49,944 nt of DNA, from positions 1-49,944 of the forward strand of contig JAEEYV010000024.1 of NCBI GenBank assembly GCA_016288295.1. Reading direction: 5' to 3'. This DNA is from Alphaproteobacteria bacterium (GTDB lineage Bacteria; Pseudomonadota; Alphaproteobacteria; RF32; CAG-239). A program made the translations under genes and the position numbers. A model generated the notes under the pieces. The model had not been told where the DNA came from. It ran no database searches and saw nothing but the letters and a program-made list of their open reading frames with translations. This document shows, piece by piece, positions 23,188-32,369 of the stretch (within the stretch, counting starts at the first letter, position 1; every line of letters begins with the position of its first letter).

Positions 23188-24546
23188 TTATATTATCTTA
23201 TTCATCTCTTTTTCTTCGTCTTTAATACGCATCATCAAATCGTCCAATTTTAGGCGCAATGATGAAGAAGGATTAGATTTTAATGCTTGTTCAGCCTGCT
23301 GTTTGGCCAACTTTATGTCATGCATTTGCAAACTATACTCAGCGGCGGCATAGTTATACCCGGCGGCATTTTGTTGCAAACCATAAGCTCGCGACAGCAA
23401 AATCCATGCATAGCTGTCAGGGTTATATATCAAAACTTGATTTAACATATCAACAATTTGTTGCTGTTCCGCCGGATTTGGAGAGTTCTCCAGCATTGCT
23501 TGTGCCAAATTCAGCTTAAATAGTGCCGAATTAGGGCGCAGACTTAAAGCTTTTTGATAAATATTTACTGCTTCACGAACATTGCCGGTTTCCATTGCCA
23601 TTTGCCCTTTTAATTCGTAAAAATAAGGGTTTTGCGGCTCTTCTTGAATCAATCCGTCAACCAAAGCCGTAGCTTGAGGCATTTTCATCTGTTTAAAATA
23701 AGCTATTGTCCGCGCATACCTTGCGGGCAGAGAAACATCACTTTCCGGATATCTGATAAAAGTGTTTTTCGGCTCTTCAATATAAGCATAGATTTTTGCC
23801 TTAACTCTGGCAAAGGTGCTTTCTTCAGTCCCTCTTGTCGGTGCATTTGAATCTTTGGTTGCTTTTTCCAAAAAGGCGATTCTCTCTGATGTAACCGGGT
23901 GAGTGCGACAATAGCTGGTTTCCTCAATCCCTTGCAAAGTGTTGTTTCTCTGAATTTTTTTCATAAAGTTCAACATCCCGGCCGGAGATTGATTTATGCG
24001 CCTCAACAATTTTATTGCAGCTTCATCGGCACTGCGCTCTTCGCTGACTTGATAAGACAACATATTGCTCATTGCCGAACCTTGAGAACCTAAAATTGCC
24101 GCAATACTGATATCCGGCCTTCCCGCGGCAATTCCGGCCGCTCCGCCAAGCAACATTGAGGCCAGGCTCACTCTTTGTACTTCTCGCGCCTGAATTTTGT
24201 GGCGCAACAAATGTCCGCCCTCAATATGCCCTGTTTCGTGCGCCAGTACGCCACTGATTTCATTTTGGCTGTCAGCATTCATCAATGTTCCTACGGTTAC
24301 AAACATATTGTTTCCGTCAGCCACAAAAGCATTAAGCGCCTTGTCGTTTACAATATATATATTTCGAGGGTTAAAAGTGGTTCCCGAGGCCTGAAAAATC
24401 GGTTTTAAGGTCTGATGTAAAAAGACTTCGGTTTCCTCATCAGAAATCAAAGATAAAGCCCAAGCGGGCAGGGCGGCAAAACACATTGCCGCCGCCAGCG
24501 TTGATATTAAAAATCGGTTTATCCGTTTATGAGCTTTTTCCACCAA
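23188..24546 (-). CDS. BepA-like M48 metalloprotease with TPR repeats
   Basis: 452-residue exported zinc protease. A signal peptide ends near LPAWA (about residue 29). The M48 domain has HETGHIEGGH (zinc-binding HExxH, about 104-113) and the third ligand in EERSADEAA (about 170). The C-terminal half is made of TPR-like helices (about 280-440). The architecture matches BepA/YfgC, which degrades or assembles outer-membrane proteins. The start is TTG at 24546 or GTG at 24543; an AAAGG box favours the GTG slightly. It overlaps the end of rne by 28 bp and is read on the same strand. Confidence 0.88.
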   Translation of the reverse strand: MVEKAHKRINRFLISTLAAAMCFAALPAWALSLISDEETEVFLHQTLKPIFQASGTTFNPRNIYIVNDKALNAFVADGNNMFVTVGTLMNADSQNEISGVLAHETGHIEGGHLLRHKIQAREVQRVSLASMLLGGAAGIAAGRPDISIAAILGSQGSAMSNMLSYQVSEERSADEAAIKLLRRINQSPAGMLNFMKKIQRNNTLQGIEETSYCRTHPVTSERIAFLEKATKDSNAPTRGTEESTFARVKAKIYAYIEEPKNTFIRYPESDVSLPARYARTIAYFKQMKMPQATALVDGLIQEEPQNPYFYELKGQMAMETGNVREAVNIYQKALSLRPNSALFKLNLAQAMLENSPNPAEQQQIVDMLNQVLIYNPDSYAWILLSRAYGLQQNAAGYNYAAAEYSLQMHDIKLAKQQAEQALKSNPSSSLRLKLDDLMMRIKDEEKEMNKII

Positions 24547-27044
24547 GCAACCTTTCTTGTTTCGGATTTTTCTTCAGTTTCCGGCGCGTTATTGTTATTC
24601 TCCGCAGGCATTTTTTCTTCTGCCTGTTGAGCATAATCATTTCTGCGATCACGGCGACGACGGCGATCAAAACGATTGCGTCTGCCATATCTTTCTCTGC
24701 GGCGACGATATTGAGGTTCGTCTGTTTCTTCTGCTTCGGTTATAGGATTTTCGATTTTTTCTTCCTCTTCTTCAACCGGTTCATCATAAGATTGTAACGG
24801 TGCCGGTTTAGGCTCTTCGGTCTTTACGGCTTTTACGCGTTCAATCCTATATTCGGCAATATTTTTGATGTTGTTATCGGCGCTGATAATCACAGCCATA
24901 TTGTAGCGTTGCTCAATGTCACAAATTGCCTGACGTTTCTGGTTGAGCAGATATACGGCATAATCCGCCGGCACAAATACATTTATGCTTGATGAACGAG
25001 CTTTGGTACCTTCTTCTTCAATTATGCGCAAAATCGACATCGCTCCAGACTCAACTGTACGGATAATGCCTCTGCCACGACAGAATGGGCAGGTTTGATA
25101 ATTGCTTTCCAAAAACGAAGAATGCATTCTCTGACGCGAAATTTCCAACAACCCGAAACAGCTCATTTTACTGATTTGAACACGAGCTCGGTCGTTTTTC
25201 ATCGCTTCTTTCATGCGCTTTTCAATTGCTTGATTGTTTTTTGGCTCGTCCATATCAATAAAGTCAATAACCACCAACCCGGCCAAATTTCTCATTCTCA
25301 ACTGTTTGGCAATTTCATCTGCAGCTTCCAAATTGGTTTTTAATGCAGTTTCTTCCAAATCACGTTCTTTAGTGGCACGACCGGAGTTAACATCTATTGA
25401 AACCAACGCCTCGGTCGGATTAATTACCAAATATCCGCCTGATTCCAACGGAACGTTCGGATCATGCAACTTATCAAGCTGACTCTCAACCTGAAAACGC
25501 TGGAACAACGGAACATCATCGGCTTTGCATGATTTCAGCTTTTTCATATTATGCGGTGACAAAATACGCATAAAACTGCGTGCAGTTTTATAAGCTTCAT
25601 CTCCGTCAACGATAATTTCCGATATCTCTTTGGTAAACATATCGCGGAGTGCGCGTTTTATTAAATTTCCTTCTTCATAGATTAATGTCGGAGCCTTATT
25701 TTTCAACGCATCAAGACGAATCTGATTCCATGTTCGGATCAGATAGTTATAGTCGCGGGTTATATCAGCCTTTGTCTTTTCTTCGCCGGCGGTGCGTACA
25801 ATCAGCGACATATCGTTTGACATCGGCAGTTCTCTGATAATACCTTTCAAACGTTTGCGATCTTGAGCATTGGTAATTTTTCTTGATACGCCGCCGCTTT
25901 TAATACGATTTGGCATCAAAACGCAATATCTGCCGGCCAATGACAAATAAGTTGTCAGCGCTGCACCTTTGTTGCCGCGTTCTTCTTTGACAACCTGAAC
26001 CAACAGAATTTGTCCTTCTTTCAAAACATCTTGAATGGTGCTGTTGTGGAACAATTTACGCATCAAAATCAATTTTCTCTGCGCTTCAAAGTCATATTCT
26101 CCGTCATCGTCATCATCATCTGGAATATCATCATCGGTAATATTGTTGTTATTTTCATTGGTTATTTCTTCTTTTTCATCAGAAACTTCAATAGCTTTTT
26201 CAACCGATTCTTCCTCAGAATTTTCAACAATTTCTTGTGAAATTTTTTCTTCTTCTATACCTTCTGCATCTGTTGATGTTCTAACCTTACGTCCGCGATA
26301 TTTTCTTTTTGCTTTTTGTTCATCGGGCTCATCAACAACTTCGGTTACTTCAATTTCGTTATTGCTTAATTCTGCAGTATTATCGATTGGTGCTTGTACA
26401 CTATTGCTTTGAGGTTGTTCTTCAGTATTTTCAATTTTTTCTACCTCGGCTTTTGGGCGACGTCCGCGACGAGGATTACGACCAACAACCTTTTCCTCTT
26501 CAGCTGCAACATTTTCCGTTACATTATCAATCTTATTTTCCTCTGATACAGGCCAATCAACAGAACTTACAACTTCTTGTTCTTTATTTTCAGCAACATT
26601 TGTAGCATCTTGTTGTATCTGAGCTTGCATTTCTGCTTCTTCGGCAGCTTTAGCAGCTTCTTCAGCAAGCCTTTGGGCGCGTTTGAGAGCTTTCTCCTCA
26701 CGAATTCTTGCTCTTTCGGCCTCACGCTCTTTAATCATTTGCTTTTTATTTTCGATTATTTCATCGACTTCTTTTTCGTATTGAGCCATCACTTCTGGAG
26801 AAACATTGTAGTAATCAGGGTGAATCTCACCAAAAGCCAAAAAACCATGTTTGTTACCGCCATAATCAACAAACGCGGCTTGTAAAGATGGTTCAATACG
26901 CATAATTTTTGCTAAATAGATGTTGCCCTTAATTTGACGTCTGAAAGTCGATTCAAATTCAACATCTTCAATTTTATTTCCGTTCACCACAACCACTCTG
27001 GTTTCTTCTGGCTGGGTATCATCAATTAACATTCTCTTTGTCAT
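24519..27044 (-). CDS. rne: Ribonuclease E
   Basis: 841-residue endoribonuclease, the core of the RNA degradosome. The S1 domain is split: residues 36-72 (RQIKGNIYLAK, AAFVDYGG) and 344-380 (GQILLVQVVKEERGNKG) are separated by an acidic, low-complexity insertion of about 265 residues. Catalytic Asp551 (SIDVNSG) and Asp594 (VVIDFIDM) and the zinc-link C652/C655 (CPFCRGRG) are present. The C-terminal tail is short, with an Arg-rich stretch (779-801) and a terminal AWWKKLI motif that resembles the PNPase-binding end of Caulobacter RNase E. Start: GGAG lies 5 bases before the ATG at 27044, better than 27077. A structured leader lies upstream. Confidence 0.93.
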   Translation of the reverse strand: MTKRMLIDDTQPEETRVVVVNGNKIEDVEFESTFRRQIKGNIYLAKIMRIEPSLQAAFVDYGGNKHGFLAFGEIHPDYYNVSPEVMAQYEKEVDEIIENKKQMIKEREAERARIREEKALKRAQRLAEEAAKAAEEAEMQAQIQQDATNVAENKEQEVVSSVDWPVSEENKIDNVTENVAAEEEKVVGRNPRRGRRPKAEVEKIENTEEQPQSNSVQAPIDNTAELSNNEIEVTEVVDEPDEQKAKRKYRGRKVRTSTDAEGIEEEKISQEIVENSEEESVEKAIEVSDEKEEITNENNNNITDDDIPDDDDDDGEYDFEAQRKLILMRKLFHNSTIQDVLKEGQILLVQVVKEERGNKGAALTTYLSLAGRYCVLMPNRIKSGGVSRKITNAQDRKRLKGIIRELPMSNDMSLIVRTAGEEKTKADITRDYNYLIRTWNQIRLDALKNKAPTLIYEEGNLIKRALRDMFTKEISEIIVDGDEAYKTARSFMRILSPHNMKKLKSCKADDVPLFQRFQVESQLDKLHDPNVPLESGGYLVINPTEALVSIDVNSGRATKERDLEETALKTNLEAADEIAKQLRMRNLAGLVVIDFIDMDEPKNNQAIEKRMKEAMKNDRARVQISKMSCFGLLEISRQRMHSSFLESNYQTCPFCRGRGIIRTVESGAMSILRIIEEEGTKARSSSINVFVPADYAVYLLNQKRQAICDIEQRYNMAVIISADNNIKNIAEYRIERVKAVKTEEPKPAPLQSYDEPVEEEEEKIENPITEAEETDEPQYRRRRERYGRRNRFDRRRRRDRRNDYAQQAEEKMPAENNNNAPETEEKSETRKVAWWKKLING

Positions 27045-27185
27045 AAAAACTCCATAATCAGCGCAACTCTTGCGCAAAACTCCACGGAAAGAAAATTGAA
27101 CTAGGATTTAAAGAGACGGATTCTCTTTCGTATTTTGAAAGGCAGGTACAAACACTGCACACACAATCTGACACCAATCGTGTCA
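27045..27185 (-). promoter_or_regulatory. Structured 5' leader of rne
   Basis: Three perfect hairpins precede the gene on its strand: TGACAC/GTGTCA at 27169-27185, AAAGAGA/TCTCTTT at 27110-27128 and GCGCAA/TTGCGC at 27061-27075. The last ends 8 bases before the GGAG box. RNase E genes are often autoregulated by cleavage in the leader; this arrangement fits, but no Rfam match is claimed. The rest of the gap up to 27527 is AT-rich and shows no gene. Confidence 0.5.
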
Positions 27186-27527
27186 TATCAATTCAAATAC
27201 TATTCCTTTTTGAACACTATTATTGTTTGGTTATTTATTGTTCAAAAAAATCAAAAATTCTCTCCGAGGCAAAACCTCTCCACTATTAAGTCTGCCAAGC
27301 ACGACTTTCGCTATGAAAACGGCGGTGACCGGAACTCTGCATCATGTAATCCCATATATCTTTGTTCGGTGCAGAACCGATCAAAACAAACTCAACGACA
27401 ATAAAATATAACAAGCTTATAAAAATTACAACAGGTTTTTCACAATTAACAAAATAACATTTTGCAATGTTTTAATATCTTGGTAATAACTATTTGATAC
27501 AATACACAAAATCGAAACTGTGTACAA

Positions 27528-28742
27528 ATGAAAAAACTGATCTTAACATATTGTAAAATGGCTTTTTTTGCCATATTTAGTTGTGTTTGGGCCTTGCCGG
27601 CTTTTGCCGGCGAGATTGCCAACCTACGTATTGGGCAAGGGGTTGGTAGTGTCCGTGTAGTTTTTGATGCAACATCAGATTTTCATTATAATGTTTTTTT
27701 GCTGGACAATCCGAAAAGGCTTGTTGTTGATGTTGAAGGCATGAACGTTGCCCGTTCAATAGAAAAGGTCAAAGACAAGAGTAATTTAGTCGGAGGTGTT
27801 CGAGTCGGTTCAGTAGATAGCTCTAAAAAACGCATAGTTTTTGACCTCCAAAAGCCGGTTGTAATTAAAAAAGTTTTTATGCTCTCACCGCAGTCAAATT
27901 TTAATTGGCGTTTGGCAATAGACGTCAATGTTGCATCTGAACGTGACTTTGCCTCAAAAGTTGGTTTAAATCACGCTGTCAGCAATGGAGCAAAAACAAA
28001 AGCTTCTCAGGATAATACACCGATAAGAGCTAATAATAATTCCAGAGAGAGGAAAGTCATTGTTATTGATGCCGGTCATGGTGGACATGACCCCGGAGCA
28101 ATAGGATATTCCGGCGTTTACGAAAAAACAATCACTTTAGCGGCTGCCAAAGAGTTTAAGCGCCTTTTAGATAAAGAAAATAAATATGATGTATATTTGA
28201 CACGCAGTACTGATATTTTCATTCCTCTGCGTGATCGCTTCAAAATTGCTCGCAAACACAATGCAGATTTATTTATTTCATTGCATGCAGATAGCGCCCA
28301 AAACCGCAATGCCAAGGGACTATCGGTTTATACTCTTTCGGAAACAGCATCGGATAAAGAGGCCGAAGCCCTGGCCGAACGTGAAAACAAGGTCGATATA
28401 ATTGCCGGTGTCAATATGTTTGAACAGTCAAAAGAGGTTAATGATGTGCTGATTAGTCTTGCTCAACGTGAAACTCGCAATCGTTCGTCAGAATTTGCTC
28501 GTTGTATTGAGCTTGAAATGCGCAAATCTGTCCAGTTAATTAGTAATACACACAGATTCGCCGGCTTTGCCGTTCTCAAAGCTCCTGATGTGCCATCAGT
28601 CCTCTTAGAAATGGGATATCTATCAAATAAAAACGAAGAAAGATTGTTGCGCCAAGAAAATTATCGTCGCAAGCTTGCAACATCAGCAGTAAAAGCGGTT
28701 AATCGCTATTTTGAAGATATGAAACACAAGTCTTTGTTTTAA
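27528..28742 (+). CDS. amiC: N-acetylmuramoyl-L-alanine amidase (AmiC-type)
   Basis: 404-residue periplasmic amidase that cleaves peptide stems from peptidoglycan during cell separation. A signal peptide (1-27, ending FAGE) precedes an AMIN domain (about 28-130) that targets the septum, then the Amidase_3 catalytic domain (about 175-395). Zinc ligands are His184 in IDAGHGGHDPG, Glu in VYEKTI and His in FISLHADS; the catalytic Glu is in LLEMGYLSN. It lies upstream of mrcA and prfB, the usual alphaproteobacterial order. Confidence 0.92.
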   Translation: MKKLILTYCKMAFFAIFSCVWALPAFAGEIANLRIGQGVGSVRVVFDATSDFHYNVFLLDNPKRLVVDVEGMNVARSIEKVKDKSNLVGGVRVGSVDSSKKRIVFDLQKPVVIKKVFMLSPQSNFNWRLAIDVNVASERDFASKVGLNHAVSNGAKTKASQDNTPIRANNNSRERKVIVIDAGHGGHDPGAIGYSGVYEKTITLAAAKEFKRLLDKENKYDVYLTRSTDIFIPLRDRFKIARKHNADLFISLHADSAQNRNAKGLSVYTLSETASDKEAEALAERENKVDIIAGVNMFEQSKEVNDVLISLAQRETRNRSSEFARCIELEMRKSVQLISNTHRFAGFAVLKAPDVPSVLLEMGYLSNKNEERLLRQENYRRKLATSAVKAVNRYFEDMKHKSLF

Positions 28743-28817
28743 ACTTAAAAAAAATAGTTGTATGCAAAGTGAAAAACTGCTAATTTAATCAAGAATTTGT
28801 AATTAACGGACGAAAAA

Positions 28818-31256
28818 ATGCTTAGAACTTTATCATCATTGCTCAGTGCCTGCTTTTTCTTTGCGGTTGTTGGGCTGATTCTGCTTATGGTTGTGTTGTT
28901 GCGCATTAACCACAATTTACCTGATTATCACCAACTTGAGAAATATGAACCACCTGTAACTACCCGCCTTTTTGCCGGAGATGGTCAGTTAATGATGGAA
29001 TATGCAACAGAACAAAGGTTGTTTATGCCAATCGAAAAGATTCCCGACATGGTAAAAAACGCTTTTATTGCAGCTGAAGACAAAAACTTTTATAGCCACT
29101 CCGGCATTGACTATTTTGGTATTGTTCGTGCAGTTTTGGGCAATTTGAAAAACCTTGGTAGCGGTCGTCGTCCGGCCGGAGCATCTACCATTACTCAACA
29201 GGTTGCTAAAAACTTTCTGCTGAATTCGGAAGTATCATATGTTCGCAAACTTAAAGAAGCAATTATTTCTCGTCGCATTGAAAAGGCCTTTACCAAAGAT
29301 CATATTCTCGAACTTTATTTGAACGAAATTTATCTTGGTAATCGTTCTTATGGCGTTGCTGCCGCAGCCCTCAATTACTTTGGTAAACCACTTGATAAAC
29401 TTTCAATTGAAGAAATTGCTTATCTTGCAGCTCTTCCTAAAGGCCCGAATAATTACAATCCTCACCGTCATTATGACGCTGCTGTTGCCAGACGTAACTG
29501 GGTTCTTACTCGTATGAATGAAGAAAAATACATTGATGATATTACTTTGGCTGAAGCCCAGAGCCGTCCTTTGAAAGTTATTGAACGTTCGGACAATTAT
29601 GTAAGCAATGCAGAATATTTCAGTGAAGAAGTTCGCCGTGAAATTCAAAGCCGTTTTGGAGCTGAAGACTTAAACGAGGGAGGACTTATTGTTCGTACAA
29701 CTCTTGATCCTCGTTTGCAAAATATAGCAACCAAAGTATTTCGTGCTGAAATCGAAAATTATGATATTCGTCACGGATGGAGAGGTCCGATCAGCAATAT
29801 TAATCCTGACGATGCCAAAGCATTTGAAGAGATACAGCTTCCTACATATTTGAATAAAGGATGGCAAAAAGCCTTGGTGCTTGATGTTACCGACCAGGAA
29901 GCCACAATCAAAACATCAGATGGAACCAAAGGTGTTATTCCGATGGCATTGTTAAAATGGGCTCATAAGACTTTGCCAGATCAACGTATCGGAGATACTC
30001 CTACCAAAGCCGGTGAAGTTTTAAAAGTCGGCGATGTTATTATTGTCGAAGCTGTAAATGATGAAAAGATTACCAAACAAAAATTGCCGGAACATTCATA
30101 TTATTTGCGACAAGAACCTAATGTCGATGGTGGTCTTATAGCTATTGATCCGCATACAGGCAAGGTATTGGCCGTAGTTGGAGGTTATGCTTTTGGTCGC
30201 TCGCAGTTCAATCGTGCAACTCAAGCCAAGCGTCAAACCGGCTCTGCATTTAAGCCGTTTGTTTATTTAACTGCTTTAGAAAACGGCTATTCTCCGACAG
30301 ACTTAATTTTAGATGCTCCTTTTGTGCTTGACCAAGGTCCGGGACTTCCAAAATGGAAACCTGAAAACTATTCTAAAAAGTTTTATGGTTTAATGACATT
30401 GCGTGCAGGTATCGAAAAATCAAGAAACCTGATGACGGTTCGTCTTGCCCAGGATGTCGGTATGGATAAAGTCGCAGCTTTTGCTGCCAAAGTCGGCATC
30501 AATAAAAATTTACCAAAACTATTGTCAATGTCTTTAGGTGCAGGAGAAACTCAACTTGTTGATTTAGCCTCAGCATATGCAATCATTGTCAATGGTGGCA
30601 AAAAGGTCAGACCTTATTTTATCGAGCAAGTACAAGATAGGTACGGAAATACTATTCTGAAACACGATACTCGTAAGTGTGATGATTGTAACTATGATAA
30701 ATGGACATCACCTGATGTACCTCAACTTTCTGATCCGCGAGAACAAGTTATTGATAGCCTCTCGGCCTACCAAATGACATCAATTCTTGAAGGTGTAGCT
30801 ATTCGTGGAACAGGTGCCCGTTTACGAGGTTTAGGACGTCATCTTGCAGGTAAGACCGGTACTACTAATGATAACAAAGAAGGTTGGTTTGTAGGCTTTT
30901 CACCTGATTTGGTGGTCGGAACTTATGTCGGATTTGATGAGCCTCGCTCGCTTGGACGAGTTGAAACGGGAGCTAGCGTAGCACTTCCTATTTTCTACAA
31001 TTTTATGGAAGAAGCACTCAAAGGTCAACCGGACACAGCCTTTCGCATCCCTGCAGGTATAAAACTAGTCAGAGTTAATTATGAAACCGGTAATCCGGCA
31101 CAACCGAGCGATAAAGTTGTTATTATGGAAGCATTAAAACCTGAATTCAATTTCTCAAACGCGGCTCAACGTGTAATTGGTGGCAATTCTGATGATTCCG
31201 GTGGCTACAAAAATGGCATTGAACAGGAAAATTTCCAACTCGGCAGTCAATATTAA
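28818..31256 (+). CDS. mrcA: Penicillin-binding protein 1A
   Basis: 812-residue bifunctional peptidoglycan synthase. The cytoplasmic end and one transmembrane helix (about 8-30) lead into a GT51 transglycosylase domain with Glu87 in AAEDKNFYSH and the RRIEKAFTKDHILELYLNEIYLG segment. The transpeptidase domain has active Ser476 in TGSAFKPF, the SRN triad (SRNLMTV) and KTGTTND near 679. Length and domain order are normal. It lies 75 bp after amiC and 11 bp before prfB. Confidence 0.95.
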   Translation: MLRTLSSLLSACFFFAVVGLILLMVVLLRINHNLPDYHQLEKYEPPVTTRLFAGDGQLMMEYATEQRLFMPIEKIPDMVKNAFIAAEDKNFYSHSGIDYFGIVRAVLGNLKNLGSGRRPAGASTITQQVAKNFLLNSEVSYVRKLKEAIISRRIEKAFTKDHILELYLNEIYLGNRSYGVAAAALNYFGKPLDKLSIEEIAYLAALPKGPNNYNPHRHYDAAVARRNWVLTRMNEEKYIDDITLAEAQSRPLKVIERSDNYVSNAEYFSEEVRREIQSRFGAEDLNEGGLIVRTTLDPRLQNIATKVFRAEIENYDIRHGWRGPISNINPDDAKAFEEIQLPTYLNKGWQKALVLDVTDQEATIKTSDGTKGVIPMALLKWAHKTLPDQRIGDTPTKAGEVLKVGDVIIVEAVNDEKITKQKLPEHSYYLRQEPNVDGGLIAIDPHTGKVLAVVGGYAFGRSQFNRATQAKRQTGSAFKPFVYLTALENGYSPTDLILDAPFVLDQGPGLPKWKPENYSKKFYGLMTLRAGIEKSRNLMTVRLAQDVGMDKVAAFAAKVGINKNLPKLLSMSLGAGETQLVDLASAYAIIVNGGKKVRPYFIEQVQDRYGNTILKHDTRKCDDCNYDKWTSPDVPQLSDPREQVIDSLSAYQMTSILEGVAIRGTGARLRGLGRHLAGKTGTTNDNKEGWFVGFSPDLVVGTYVGFDEPRSLGRVETGASVALPIFYNFMEEALKGQPDTAFRIPAGIKLVRVNYETGNPAQPSDKVVIMEALKPEFNFSNAAQRVIGGNSDDSGGYKNGIEQENFQLGSQY

Positions 31257-31267
31257 GGGCAAATATA

Positions 31268-32369
31268 ATGCAAGCAGAAGTTTTCAATTTAAATGAACAA
31301 ATCAAGCAGTCTATCAGTCTGCTGAGGAGGTCTCTTTGACTATGATAACGCTGTTATACGACTTGATGAATTAAACGATCTGACTTCAGATTCCTCTCTT
31401 TGGAACGATGCAACTAAAGCGCAGAGTTTGCTTAGTGAAAAAAACAAACTTGAGGCGGATATCAACATTATCAATGATTTGGATAAATCGCGTTCAGATT
31501 TGGTTGAACTTTGCAAGCTTGCAGAGGCAGAAAATAATCAAGAACTTATTGCTGAAATAATTTCGCAAATGGAAACATTAAAAGCCAAAAGTCGTCGAGG
31601 AGAACTTGAGGCCTTGTTATGTGGTGAAGCCGATAGTAATAATGCTTTTTTAGAAGTTCATTCCGGAAGCGGAGGAACTGAAGCTCAAGATTGGGCTGAA
31701 ATGTTACTGCGTATGTACACTCGTTGGGCAGATGCACATCAATACAAAGTTGAATATATTGAAGAATCTGAAGGTGATGTTGCCGGTCTGAAATCGGCGA
31801 CAATTAAAATTATCGGTCACAATGCTTATGGTTGGCTCAAATCTGAGAGCGGGGTTCATCGTCTGGTTAGAATTTCTCCGTTTGATAGTAATGCTCGCCG
31901 TCATACAAGTTTTGCTTCTGTCGGAGTATACCCAGATATTGATGATAAAATTAATATTGAAATAAATGAATCTGATTGTCGTATAGATACCTACCGTTCT
32001 TCCGGTGCCGGTGGTCAACACATAAACAAAACAGATTCCGCTGTACGTATAACCCACTTACCAACAGGCATAGTTGTTCAATGTCAAAATCAGCGTTCAC
32101 AATTTCAAAATCGGGAAGCAGCATGGAATATGTTACGAGCACGTTTATATGAAATCGAAGTCAAAAAACGTGAAGATGCAGAAAAAGGCCAATGGGATGC
32201 TCAAGGTGATAATGGTTGGGGGTATCAAATCCGCTCCTATGTATTGCAACCATATAAAATGGTCAAAGATCTTCGTACAGAAGTTGAAACCTCTGATGTT
32301 AAATCGGTACTTGACGGTGATATAGATTTATTTTTGGAAGCAGCTTTGGCAGATAAGGTGGCAAAATAA
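31268..32369 (+). CDS. prfB: Peptide chain release factor 2 (programmed +1 frameshift)
   Basis: Recognises UGA and UAA stop codons. The ATG at 31268 opens a 23-codon frame that ends at an in-frame TGA (31337-31339). Reading then resumes in the +1 frame from GAC at 31338, giving a 366-residue product, the normal RF2 length. The shift site is canonical: AGGAGG, three bases, then CTT TGA C. The stop-recognition SPF tripeptide (VRISPFDS) and the GGQ motif (SSGAGGQHINKTDSAVRITH) are present. The frameshift lets RF2 limit its own synthesis. It abuts the following AsmA-like gene with no gap. Confidence 0.96.
31325..31340 (+). promoter_or_regulatory. RF2 programmed frameshift signal
   Basis: AGGAGG (31325-31330) acts as an internal Shine-Dalgarno, followed by TCT, the slippery CTT (31334-31336) and TGA C. 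The ribosome pauses at TGA when RF2 is scarce and shifts +1. Confidence 0.95.

Noticed and set aside
27045-27077. Longer N-terminus of RNase E from 27077
   Set aside because: The added 11 residues are atypical and lack a ribosome binding site; ATG at 27044 has GGAG five bases upstream.
31428-31430. Start of prfB at the first ATG or TTG of the long frame
   Set aside because: The frame continues upstream to the canonical CTT TGA C shift site and an ATG at 31268, giving the normal RF2 length.
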